A stretch of DNA of 64,000 bases from a candidate division LCP-89 bacterium B3_LCP (GTDB lineage Bacteria; Electryoneota; B3-LCP): assembly GCA_005223185.1 (NCBI GenBank), contig NJBN01000006.1, positions 199,022-263,021 on the forward strand, in the 5' to 3' direction. The notes below the pieces were generated by a model. That model was not told the DNA's origin and made no database searches. It was given only the letters and a program-made list of their open reading frames with translations. Positions 8,713 through 16,305 of this stretch are shown in pieces. Made by a program: the position numbers and the translations under genes. Position 1 is the first letter of the stretch. Every line of letters begins with the position of its first letter.

Positions 8713-9711
8713 ATGCCGATTCGCCGTAAACATGTCTATCTCTCAGTTTTATCAATAATTACGTGGATGCTGATCTGTGCGCAGGTATCCGCACAGGGAA
8801 CCACCGGTTTCGAGATCCTGCGTCTGCAAACGCATCCGCGCGGAAGTGCCCTGGCAGGGGCTGTCATAGCCGATGCGGGAAACATAGAAAGTCTGTACTA
8901 TAATCCTGCTGGATTGGGAACCGTAGATAAAAGAGCCGCTTCTGCAGGGTACATGAATTATGTACTGGACATCGGATCCGGTTACATGTCCTACATTCAG
9001 CCGGATCCTCATTGGGGTGGCGTTTGGGGAGTGGGTTTAACTTACACCAATTACGGAGATTTTGACGGGAGGAGCGCTACGGGTGAAAATCTTCCCACTT
9101 TTTCAGCAACTGACATAGTTTTGAACGTTGCATACGCGATACACTACCGCGAGAAGTTCAATATTGGTTTAGGAGGAAAATTTGCCTATTCTGAGATTGA
9201 ATCGTACACCGGGTCGGCGCTGGCGTTTGATCTGGGCGCACAATATACGTTAATCGCAGATCGGATGGGTTTAGGTGCGGGCATATTCAACATAGGATGG
9301 ACGACGAAAGCCTTCGTGGATACCAAGGATAGCCTGCCACTTTATTACCGAATCGGTATCTGGGGAACGCCTGAGGGTTTGCCCGCTAAACTGTTCTTTT
9401 CGATGACACTGTACGAAGAATACGCCGATAATTATTCGATTGGCAACCTGAGTGGGTCGGGTTTCTTAGATCTGCTTGGGGAAATATACTACAGCGCTGG
9501 CGCTGAATTTCACCCGCAGGATGCGGTTTTTCTAAGGATTGGATACGATACGCGCGGTTTAGATCAAAAGGTAGGTACCCGTAAGGATGCATTAGCCGGT
9601 ATCTGCGGCGGGTTCGGGCTGGACGTTGGATTTATAAGGATGGATTATGGTCTTGCTTCTTACGGTGAATTGGGACTGGTGCAGAGATTGTCTCTATCGA
9701 GAAGCTTTTAG
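8713..9711 (+). CDS. PorV/PorQ-family outer-membrane protein (T9SS-associated type)
   Basis: 332 residues with a signal peptide (cleavage likely after AQVSAQ, about 28). The opening of the mature part, GFEILRLQTHPRGSALAGA, followed by ESLYYNPAGLG, is typical of the PorV/PorQ (UPF0164-like) barrel family. The rest alternates short hydrophobic/polar strands with aromatic ends and terminates in a Phe (LSLSRSF), consistent with an outer-membrane beta-barrel. In T9SS, PorV shuttles sorting-domain cargo to the attachment complex. Given the many sorting-domain proteins in this window, a role in their export is plausible, but the wider family also contains barrels of unknown role. A good terminator follows at 9735. 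Confidence 0.8.
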   Translation: MPIRRKHVYLSVLSIITWMLICAQVSAQGTTGFEILRLQTHPRGSALAGAVIADAGNIESLYYNPAGLGTVDKRAASAGYMNYVLDIGSGYMSYIQPDPHWGGVWGVGLTYTNYGDFDGRSATGENLPTFSATDIVLNVAYAIHYREKFNIGLGGKFAYSEIESYTGSALAFDLGAQYTLIADRMGLGAGIFNIGWTTKAFVDTKDSLPLYYRIGIWGTPEGLPAKLFFSMTLYEEYADNYSIGNLSGSGFLDLLGEIYYSAGAEFHPQDAVFLRIGYDTRGLDQKVGTRKDALAGICGGFGLDVGFIRMDYGLASYGELGLVQRLSLSRSF

Positions 9712-9734
9712 TGCGGAGTATATTTAGCTATTGG

Positions 9735-9770
9735 AAACCCGATCTGCTCTTGCACGGATCGGGTTTTTTA
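9735..9770 (+). terminator. Rho-independent terminator after the PorV-like gene
   Basis: A perfect ten-pair stem (AAACCCGATC / GATCGGGTTT, 9735-9744 with 9757-9766) is followed by a run of T. It separates the HD/peptidase/PorV-like group from the sigma-factor operon. Confidence 0.85.
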
Positions 9771-9807
9771 TTACCTCATTAAACCTTTCTGAAGATTATG
9801 GGTCTAA

Positions 9808-10374
9808 ATGAGTAGAATCGAAAGAGAAAGAAACCCGGCTTTGGACGATCAACGACTGGTAAAGCAATTCCTGAATGGTGACAAAGGAGCGTTCAATGAA
9901 TTAGTGCGGAAATATCAAAAGCCGGTCTATCAGATAGCCAGAAAACTGCTTAATTCGCATGAAGAAGCGCAAGACATAGCTCAGGAAGTGTTCATAAAAG
10001 TTTACCATAAATTAGAGCATTACAGAGGTGAAGCCTCTTTCTTCACCTGGATTTACCAGATAACCAAGAACCTGAGCTTCAATCACCTGCGCAAGAGAAA
10101 GATGCACCAGATATTGAGCTTAGAACATGTAGGTATGTCAATAGCAAGTTCCCAACCCTCAGCATCAAGTCTGGTCGAAGGGAAGGAAACGGAAATACTG
10201 CTAAATAAAGCCATCGAGCGTTTACCAAAAAAACAGAAGTTAGTATTCTACTTACGGTATTACCAGAAACTCCCGCATGCGGAAATAGCCCGAATTATGA
10301 ACCGTGAAATCGGTACGGTAAAGGCAAATTATCATCAAGCTGTGCGAAAACTGCGCGAGGCGATTGGAAAATGA
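9808..10374 (+). CDS. ECF-type RNA polymerase sigma factor
   Basis: 188 residues. Region 2 is visible as EEAQDIAQEVFIKVYHKL and GEASFFTWIYQITKNLSFNH (about 52-95), with the -10-binding WIYxIxxNLxxxHLRKRK core. Region 4 is RLPKKQKLVFYLRYYQKLPHAE-type sequence with IGTVKANYHQAVRKLRE (about 130-185), the helix-turn-helix that reads the -35. The gene overlaps the next one by four bases (ATGA), and that gene encodes a zinc-finger membrane anti-sigma. This is the classical regulated ECF pair, most like RpoE-type envelope-stress sigmas. The stimulus is unknown; the third gene (Spy-like) suggests periplasmic or metal stress. Confidence 0.93.
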   Translation: MSRIERERNPALDDQRLVKQFLNGDKGAFNELVRKYQKPVYQIARKLLNSHEEAQDIAQEVFIKVYHKLEHYRGEASFFTWIYQITKNLSFNHLRKRKMHQILSLEHVGMSIASSQPSASSLVEGKETEILLNKAIERLPKKQKLVFYLRYYQKLPHAEIARIMNREIGTVKANYHQAVRKLREAIGK

Positions 10375-10979
10375 AGCAGAACCGAAAAGATCTAAACTGT
10401 GAAGAAACCAGCAATAATCTGGTGGAACTGTTTGATAAAGGAGCTATCGGAAAAATTCCTCAGCATCTTCAAGCACACCTGAATGAATGCGAGAGATGTT
10501 CAGAAGAACTGCGAACATTAGAGTTATTATCCGATAATCTTGCCAGTCAGAAGGAAGAAGACCCCGGTGAGTTGTTCTGGGTTAACTTCGTTCCCAACTT
10601 GCGCAAGCGTCTGGAATACACTCAGATTACCAAACGCAGCAAGGATTTCACCTGGGCACCGGCATTGGGACTGGCTCTTCTGTTGGTAGCGGTATTGATA
10701 AATTCACCTTCTGAGATCGCTCCGCCAAAGTGGTATAGCGACGGTATTGCAGCTCAAAACATCAGCGTGAGTTCAGCCTACACTTATGTCGAAACTGATG
10801 AACTGTACGATGACCGATCCTTCACTATGGATGAAGCGGTAACAGATTTCATCGATAGTCTCTGCGAGCCTTATTCTGATTCGTCATCAGACCATATAGA
10901 CAAGTTAGTGCAGTTTGATGATGAATCCAGAACAGAATTCTTCAAGAAATTGAAGCAGATAAATATAATTCGATCATGA
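10371..10979 (+). CDS. Anti-sigma factor with N-terminal zinc finger and one membrane helix
   Basis: 202 residues. The N-terminal H-x3-C-x2-C motif (HLNECERCSEEL, about 34-45) with an earlier Cys (C10, LNCEE) fits the zf-HC2 anti-sigma domain that holds an ECF sigma inactive. A single transmembrane segment (APALGLALLLVAVLIN, about 100-117) follows, and the C-terminal half should be periplasmic and act as sensor; it is rich in Asp, Ser and Tyr. Its start overlaps the sigma-factor stop by four bases, implying translational coupling and balanced stoichiometry. Activation probably requires proteolysis or a conformational change after an envelope signal, as in related systems. Confidence 0.85.
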   Translation: MKQNRKDLNCEETSNNLVELFDKGAIGKIPQHLQAHLNECERCSEELRTLELLSDNLASQKEEDPGELFWVNFVPNLRKRLEYTQITKRSKDFTWAPALGLALLLVAVLINSPSEIAPPKWYSDGIAAQNISVSSAYTYVETDELYDDRSFTMDEAVTDFIDSLCEPYSDSSSDHIDKLVQFDDESRTEFFKKLKQINIIRS

Positions 10980-11017
10980 CAAAAAGACACCAATAAGCAA
11001 AATACAAACGGGAGGAA

Positions 11018-11551
11018 ATGATGTTATCAAGAAGCCACATCTTCATACTGACCTGGGCGATATTACTGCCAGCGGTGGTATATGCACAGGGACCTCCACC
11101 AGTGCCGGGACCGGCGCAACGCCATCGCGCCAAAATGGAGGCTAAAATCAAAACGATGAAAATATGGAAGATGACCGAAGAACTGGAACTTACAGAAGAA
11201 CAGGCTACGCGCTTTTTCCCTCTGCTTAATGAAATGGAAAAACGGATGGAAGAGGTCGAAGAGAACCGCCGCGAAGTTTTACGGAAGATGGGCGATTTAG
11301 TATGGAGTAACGATGGAGACGATGACAAAATTGACGAATTCTTAAATATACTGGAAGAACTTGGAGCTAAACAACTTGAAATTCGCAAGCAATTCCGCCA
11401 GGACGCTGAACAAATTCTCCAGTCGAAACAGATTGGCAGGATGGTTCTCTTCAATCACCGATTCCCTGAAATTGTCCGGGAATTGATACGCGATATGGAA
11501 GTTCCAAGATCACACGATAGACGACCGGGACCGCCTGATCCGGGTTGGTAA
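11018..11551 (+). CDS. Spy/CpxP-like periplasmic helical protein
   Basis: 177 residues with a clear signal peptide (ILTWAILLPAVVYAQG, cleavage near 24). The mature protein is almost entirely charged alpha-helix. The LTEEQATRFFPLLNEMEKRM segment (about 54-73) corresponds to the LTxxQ-type repeat of Spy/CpxP and periplasmic heavy-metal-sensor families. The tail is Pro/Arg/Asp-rich. It lies 38 bp after the anti-sigma gene with a GGAGG ribosome-binding site just before the ATG, so it is the third member of the sigma operon. It probably acts as a chaperone or feedback sensor for envelope stress. Sequence similarity is low, so the family call is tentative. Confidence 0.7.
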   Translation: MMLSRSHIFILTWAILLPAVVYAQGPPPVPGPAQRHRAKMEAKIKTMKIWKMTEELELTEEQATRFFPLLNEMEKRMEEVEENRREVLRKMGDLVWSNDGDDDKIDEFLNILEELGAKQLEIRKQFRQDAEQILQSKQIGRMVLFNHRFPEIVRELIRDMEVPRSHDRRPGPPDPGW

Positions 11552-11583
11552 AAACCACTTAAATCCCTATCCGTAACCTTTGC

Positions 11584-11612
11584 ATTCCGCTTGACTCCAA
11601 GCGGAATTTTTA
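11584..11612 (+). terminator. Terminator with an embedded promoter
   Basis: A perfect ten-pair stem (ATTCCGCTTG / CAAGCGGAAT) with loop ACTC and a T run ends the sigma-factor operon. The 3' end of the first arm plus the loop supplies TTGACT, the -35 of the next promoter, so termination and initiation share the same bases. Confidence 0.85.
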
Positions 11613-11619
11613 TTATATT
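11591..11619 (+). promoter_or_regulatory. Promoter for the methyltransferase-bshC group
   Basis: TTGACT (11591-11596), a 17-bp spacer and TATATT (11614-11619) form a near-consensus housekeeping promoter. It would start transcription about 40 bp before the TTG start at 11665. The -35 lies inside the terminator hairpin. Confidence 0.7.
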
Positions 11620-11664
11620 ATAGAGTTATATTTCATGAGATAACAGATTAACGGAAGAAAGTCT

Positions 11665-12411
11665 TTGCGAAACACAGCATGGTATCATCACTGGTTCGGA
11701 GCTGACTATTTGCAGTTGTACCAGCATCGCTCAGCGGGTGAAGCTGAAAGGACAATTGCATGGCTTGTAGGGGCGATAGGATTATCTCCTCCGGCAAAAG
11801 TCCTGGATTTAGCCTGTGGGAACGGCCGACACAGCGTAGAGTTGGAAAAATGGGGATTTACAACTTACGGGTTGGATCTATCCTGGCCACTACTCATCAA
11901 CGCCGATTCACCTGGAAATTCTTCAGGTATAGTGCGCACACGCGGCGATATGAGGTGTCTGCCGTTTGCCGATGGGTCTTTTAATCTTATACTTTCGCTA
12001 TTCACAAGTTTTGGTTATTTCAGCCTTCCGGAAGAGGACAATAAAGTGCTGGGCGAGGTCTCTCGTTGTCTTTCCGGCGGTGGTTTCTACGTTCTGGATT
12101 TCCTGAATGCAACTGTGGTCAGGGAAGAGATCATTCCGTCTGAAGAAGCGGAAATTGATGGAAAAAAGGTTGATATTCTGCGCTGGGTGGATGACCGGAA
12201 CGAACGTATTGAAAAGCGGATATTAATTCATGAAAGGGATGGCGCTTTGCGTGAGTATAGAGAATCTGTGAGGTTGTATTCACGTGATAAGCTTATTGAC
12301 ATGATGAATGCTGCAGGGATTTCAGTAAAATCAGTTTACGGAGATTACACTGGATCAGCGTTTGAAGATAACTCGCCACGCTTGATAATAATCGGTCGTA
12401 AAAATGCCTAA
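11665..12411 (+). CDS. Class I SAM-dependent methyltransferase
   Basis: 248 residues beginning at a TTG (11665) preceded by GGAAGAAAG. Motif I is VLDLACGNGRHSVELEKWG (about 49-67), followed by motif II YGLDLS, RGDMRCLPFADGSFNLILSLFTSFGYF (motif III/IV region) and a long variable C-terminus; this is the methyltransferase-11/25 fold. The substrate cannot be read from the sequence. Its stop overlaps the start of bshC by eight bases, so the two are co-translated. A link to bacillithiol or to methylation of a small thiol is conceivable; methyltransferases are often found next to bshC in this context. Confidence 0.88.
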   Translation: MRNTAWYHHWFGADYLQLYQHRSAGEAERTIAWLVGAIGLSPPAKVLDLACGNGRHSVELEKWGFTTYGLDLSWPLLINADSPGNSSGIVRTRGDMRCLPFADGSFNLILSLFTSFGYFSLPEEDNKVLGEVSRCLSGGGFYVLDFLNATVVREEIIPSEEAEIDGKKVDILRWVDDRNERIEKRILIHERDGALREYRESVRLYSRDKLIDMMNAAGISVKSVYGDYTGSAFEDNSPRLIIIGRKNA

Positions 12412-14053
12412 GAGTATCTCATTTCGCCGTCTGCCCGCCCCCAACCCGATCTTCTGGGACTATGTCGATAATTTCGACAAATTAAGACGATTTTACAATA
12501 TAGATTACCAACAACCAATTGAGAAGTGGGTTTCCACGGCAGAACTAACCAATTCCGTTAAAGAAGATTTAGTCAAAGGGTTGCTCGCAAGCGCGGAAAG
12601 GTGGGGCAGCGGTGCGCATGTAATAGATAACATACACAAACTATCCCAACCTGAAACCCTCGCAGTGGTAACCGGACAGCAAGCGGGGCTTTTCGGTGGT
12701 CCTCTTTTCACTTACTATAAAGCTACCGGTGCTGTGTTGTGGGCGAAGGAGATTGAGCGGGTTACCGGTCGTCCTACAGTTCCGGTTTTCTGGATGGAAA
12801 CTTCCGACCATGACTTCTATGAGATAAATCACATTCGGTTGTTAGATAAAGAAGGCGAGGAAATTACTCTCTCCCTGACTACTCCACCAAAAGAGAAACG
12901 CCGGGTGGTGGGAAGTATTGCCTTCAACGGCGAGATAGAACAACTGGTTCACAGGTTGTGGAACCTGCTGCCTGCCAATACCAATCGCGGCCCTCTATTA
13001 GAGGAGATCGGATCCATATATAAACCCGGGGAGACGGTAGGTGACGCTTTCGCTCGCTTATTGAACGCCCAGTTTGCCGATGATGGGTTAATAGTGTTCG
13101 ATGCAGAGTGTGCGCAGTGTAAAAAAGCTGCAATTCCTTTAATTGATAAGATTCTAGCTACTTCAACGGATCTCAATAAAAAACTCACAGAGATAACTGA
13201 AGGGGTCCAAGCCTGTGGGTATCCACCACAGATCCAGCCGCAGGAAGACCGATTGCAGCTATTTGCCAAGGTTGGTGACGTCAGAATCCCCATTGACGAA
13301 CGAGGTACACTCCTCTTCGAAGACCAGCAACCGGACAAGGTGGGCATAGAGGAATTACGCAGGCGTGCTCAGGAGCACCCTGAACAATTTCTGCCGAAAG
13401 TCAGTTTACGCCCCATCATGCAGGATTACCTCTTCCCCACTGCAGCTTACATAGCCGGACCATCAGAAATCGCATATTTCGCCCAGCTTAAGCCGCTATA
13501 CGAGAGTTTGGACGTAACAATGCCAGCAATTATCCCCAGAATATCGATCACTTTAATTGAAACCAGGATAAAACGAATTCTCGATAAATACCACTTCACG
13601 CCTGAAGAACTTAAAGATGGCTCCCAAAAACTGATCAGAGATCACCTGGAAAACGATCCAACCAATGATTTGGTAAGCCTCTTTGCTCAAGCTAGAAAGA
13701 AATGGGAAGAGATAGATAACGACCTGTCATTGGGGCTCATGCGCATCGATCCAACTTTGCAGCATCCGTTGGAAAAAGCTGTACAACGTTGGCAACAGGG
13801 TTTAAATGTCTTAGAAGAAAAAGCTCGAGATGCGTTAAACAGGAAGAACATAACAACCGTCAATCAGATCAAAAAATGCTGTATGCACCTCCTCCCCGGC
13901 GGACATTTTCAGGAAAGGCGCTTCAGCCTCTTGTATTATCTGGTTCATCATGGTTCCGGACTGGCTGAGCAAATCCGTTCACAAGTTGACATAAAACTAT
14001 ACCGCCATCAACTGGTTTATCTCGAAAAAGGCGCAGGACAAGTAAGTAGATAA
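12404..14053 (+). CDS. bshC: Bacillithiol biosynthesis cysteine-adding enzyme BshC
   Basis: 549 residues, the normal length for BshC. Recognisable blocks are VVTGQQAGLFGGPLFTYYKA (about 90-109), VPVFWMETSDHDFYEINHI (about 126-144) and SLRPIMQDYLFPTAAYIAGPSEIAYFAQL (about 336-364), with coiled-coil sequence after 440. BshC is thought to add cysteine to GlcN-malate, the last step of bacillithiol synthesis, in the cytoplasm. bshA and bshB are not in the window. Its presence indicates that the organism uses bacillithiol, as many Bacteroidota/Chlorobiota and Bacillota do. The gene overlaps the methyltransferase upstream. Confidence 0.93.
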   Translation: MPKSISFRRLPAPNPIFWDYVDNFDKLRRFYNIDYQQPIEKWVSTAELTNSVKEDLVKGLLASAERWGSGAHVIDNIHKLSQPETLAVVTGQQAGLFGGPLFTYYKATGAVLWAKEIERVTGRPTVPVFWMETSDHDFYEINHIRLLDKEGEEITLSLTTPPKEKRRVVGSIAFNGEIEQLVHRLWNLLPANTNRGPLLEEIGSIYKPGETVGDAFARLLNAQFADDGLIVFDAECAQCKKAAIPLIDKILATSTDLNKKLTEITEGVQACGYPPQIQPQEDRLQLFAKVGDVRIPIDERGTLLFEDQQPDKVGIEELRRRAQEHPEQFLPKVSLRPIMQDYLFPTAAYIAGPSEIAYFAQLKPLYESLDVTMPAIIPRISITLIETRIKRILDKYHFTPEELKDGSQKLIRDHLENDPTNDLVSLFAQARKKWEEIDNDLSLGLMRIDPTLQHPLEKAVQRWQQGLNVLEEKARDALNRKNITTVNQIKKCCMHLLPGGHFQERRFSLLYYLVHHGSGLAEQIRSQVDIKLYRHQLVYLEKGAGQVSR

Positions 14054-14076
14054 CTAACCAATTATATGGGGAAAAC

Positions 14077-14319
14077 ATGAAAGCACAAGCTCACATACTA
14101 ATTTCCGTTACAGTTGGAAAGGCTCGCCAGGTATATGAAAAGATGCGGGACATTCCAGAAATTACGTCTGTTGACGCCATTTCGGGACCTTATGACATCA
14201 TCGCTAAAGTGGAAGCATACGATTTCTCAATCATAGGGACAGTAGTCCTCGATAAAATCCAAGCGATTGAAGGGGTTGTGGACACTATCACCTGTCACGT
14301 TGTTCCTCTGGAAAATTAG
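14077..14319 (+). CDS. Stand-alone Lrp/AsnC ligand-binding (RAM) domain protein
   Basis: 80 residues. The sequence consists only of the ferredoxin-like RAM domain of Lrp/AsnC regulators (ARQVYEKMRDIPEITSVDAI, SGPYDIIAKVEA, GVVDTITCHVV) with no helix-turn-helix. Such small SraM-type proteins form ring oligomers that bind amino acids. Its partner is unknown. It follows bshC by 23 bp with a GGGGAAA ribosome-binding site, so it is on the same transcript. Confidence 0.88.
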   Translation: MKAQAHILISVTVGKARQVYEKMRDIPEITSVDAISGPYDIIAKVEAYDFSIIGTVVLDKIQAIEGVVDTITCHVVPLEN

Positions 14320-14527
14320 CTGCTATTCAATCAATTTTCGCCTGCCGAACCAAGATATTAGTGCACCTGTGTGTTGCAAAACACAGACGGCCCGCATTTT
14401 GCTTGTTATCCTATAGTCTGATGATTAATATCTACTTCACTTCAAGTAGTGCAAAAACCTGTTTTACAGCGAAAAAAACGCCAAGTCATTGATGCGACTG
14501 CAACGGAAGGTTAGAGAAGTGCATAAT

Positions 14528-16198
14528 ATGCGGCGCTGGGTGTATTCATTTGGAATGGTAATAGCCGTTCTTGCTACACTAATTCCTGCATACGCTCAAA
14601 ATCCATTTACATCGTCGTATCAATATATTACCGTACACGAAACGACCGTCTTCGGTGAGACGATCAAGTTCTGGAGTGAGGATACTCTCTGGGGACCCGT
14701 TCACAGCAACGATAAGATCGCCATTATGCAGTCCCCGGTATTTTTCGATACAGTATCCACCAGTTCATCTTGCTTCTGGCAGGGATCAGGTTATCATCCG
14801 CAGTTCTCTATTGAACCGATCTTTAACGCACCGCGCGTTGCGCTTCCGGATAGTGCTATTGCCATTCGAGAAATGGCTGCACAGCAAGGCTTGTTCTTTA
14901 TATCCGCGAACGGTTATTATGCCAGCAGGCTTTGTTTTAACGATAATCTTGGGTGGACGCTCTACCAGTGGCCCATGGGGACCCACTTTGACAGTACCGC
15001 AATTATAGCTACCGGAGCGCCTCCTGATGATCGGGTGTTCTACATTGATGGCTATTTGGAATTAAAAGGCATTTTTCGGGGAACGGCTACTGTCGGAGCC
15101 ACGGGACATCCTGATCCGGATAATTACTTAGGGTATCATAGCATCCGGCTCTTAGATGATATACGCTACTGGTTTGCCGATCCGGCGACGGGTGCATTTA
15201 ATGATACAACCGGTGGTTATACGGACATGCTGGGTATAGTGTCCGAAACCAACATAACCGTCGCCAACACCTGGGAAAACGGCCGCGAAAACATGGCACA
15301 GGGATCTGATATAATCATTAATGCAGCAATAGTGGCATTAAATGAGAGTTTCTCGTTTGAAGATCAGAATGAAGATCCCGCTACAGCTACTCCCTGGGAA
15401 CTCTGGACTGGTCACTATAACTGTCCCTCACCGCCTTATAACGACGAACGTGGTGATATTTTCCTCTACGGATCGGTAGCTCAGAAAAGACGGGGCTATG
15501 TTCATCGTTCAAATCACAACGGCACTGGCTACGGGAAAAAGTATCATTTCGATGCCAGATTGAGAGAACAATCACCTTTTTTAGGAATTCTGGCGAGGCA
15601 CCAACCCGTACTTGATCCTGAATCGCTGGATTTCGGCGGTACACCACTGAATCAGCCGATAGTGTCAGAGCTGGCACTCTACAATGAAGGGGGCACATTC
15701 ATAGACGTGGAAAGCATAGCACTGGCAAACCCGACATTCAGCTTCAGCGTGCTGGGTCCGCAAGATTATTCTGAGATCGCACCCGGGGACAGCATCATCT
15801 TTTCAGTGTCATTTCAACCGGCTGAACCGATGACATATGAGGATACACTGACGATCACTCTGTTCTATGGGGATGATATACTGGTACCGCTATGCGGAAC
15901 TGGATCAGCACTGGGAATCAAGGATAACGTAGAGGTACCGGAAGATTATGAAATATCAGTTTTCCCCAATCCATTCAATGATGAATTGAAGATCGCCTGG
16001 AACTTCGATGCGCAGACTGTACGTGTTGCGATATACAACATTCACGGTCAGCAGATTGAAGCAGTTGATACGAATGGCGCCCACCAATCGGGAGGGCATT
16101 ATATGTGGAAACCAGGAAATATGACGGGAGGAATCTATTTTGTTTCGGTTACAGCTCCGCAATGGCGTCACGTTCAGAAGGTGATATATTTGAAATGA
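14528..16198 (+). CDS. Secreted protein with choice-of-anchor-D-like domain and T9SS sorting domain
   Basis: 556 residues from the ATG at 14528 (MRRWVYSFGMVIAVLATL, signal peptide ending near AYAQ); the frame is open from 14489, but the start at 14528 puts the signal peptide at the N-terminus. Residues about 20-355 are an unrecognised extracellular region rich in aromatic, Asp and Asn residues. About 365-460 (LDPESLDFGGTPLNQPI, GDSIIFSVSFQPAEP) is an Ig-like domain of the ASPM/SPD-2/Hydin or choice-of-anchor-D type. The last ~80 residues (YEISVFPNPFNDELKIAWNF, ending KVIYLK) are a type A sorting domain, so the protein should be exported by T9SS. It lacks the IPAxGGSFDF domain found in most of its neighbours. 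Confidence 0.82.
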   Translation: MRRWVYSFGMVIAVLATLIPAYAQNPFTSSYQYITVHETTVFGETIKFWSEDTLWGPVHSNDKIAIMQSPVFFDTVSTSSSCFWQGSGYHPQFSIEPIFNAPRVALPDSAIAIREMAAQQGLFFISANGYYASRLCFNDNLGWTLYQWPMGTHFDSTAIIATGAPPDDRVFYIDGYLELKGIFRGTATVGATGHPDPDNYLGYHSIRLLDDIRYWFADPATGAFNDTTGGYTDMLGIVSETNITVANTWENGRENMAQGSDIIINAAIVALNESFSFEDQNEDPATATPWELWTGHYNCPSPPYNDERGDIFLYGSVAQKRRGYVHRSNHNGTGYGKKYHFDARLREQSPFLGILARHQPVLDPESLDFGGTPLNQPIVSELALYNEGGTFIDVESIALANPTFSFSVLGPQDYSEIAPGDSIIFSVSFQPAEPMTYEDTLTITLFYGDDILVPLCGTGSALGIKDNVEVPEDYEISVFPNPFNDELKIAWNFDAQTVRVAIYNIHGQQIEAVDTNGAHQSGGHYMWKPGNMTGGIYFVSVTAPQWRHVQKVIYLK

Positions 16199-16219
16199 CG
16201 GGTATGTAAGCGAATTAAC

Positions 16220-16248
16220 TTGAATATAAGATTAATTACGACTATAGA
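16220..16248 (+). promoter_or_regulatory. Possible promoter upstream of the deiminase gene
   Basis: TTGAAT (16220-16225), a 17-bp spacer and TATAGA (16243-16248) lie about 60 bp before the ATG at 16306. The match is moderate. Confidence 0.4.
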
Positions 16249-16305
16249 TGTCATGTGTATCGAAATGAAAGTGCTAAATAGAGGATTATTTAGAAAGGGA
16301 ACAGT

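Noticed and set aside
10942-11454. A 170-residue minus-strand frame opposite the Spy-like gene
   Set aside because: Its Ser/Arg-rich sequence is the antisense of a charged helical gene that has a signal peptide and a good ribosome-binding site.
12949-13347. Minus-strand frame opposite bshC
   Set aside because: A shadow of a confidently identified gene with no own motifs.
14355-14400. Hairpin CTGTGT/ACACAG downstream of the RAM-domain gene as a terminator
   Set aside because: The stem is only six pairs and no T run follows.
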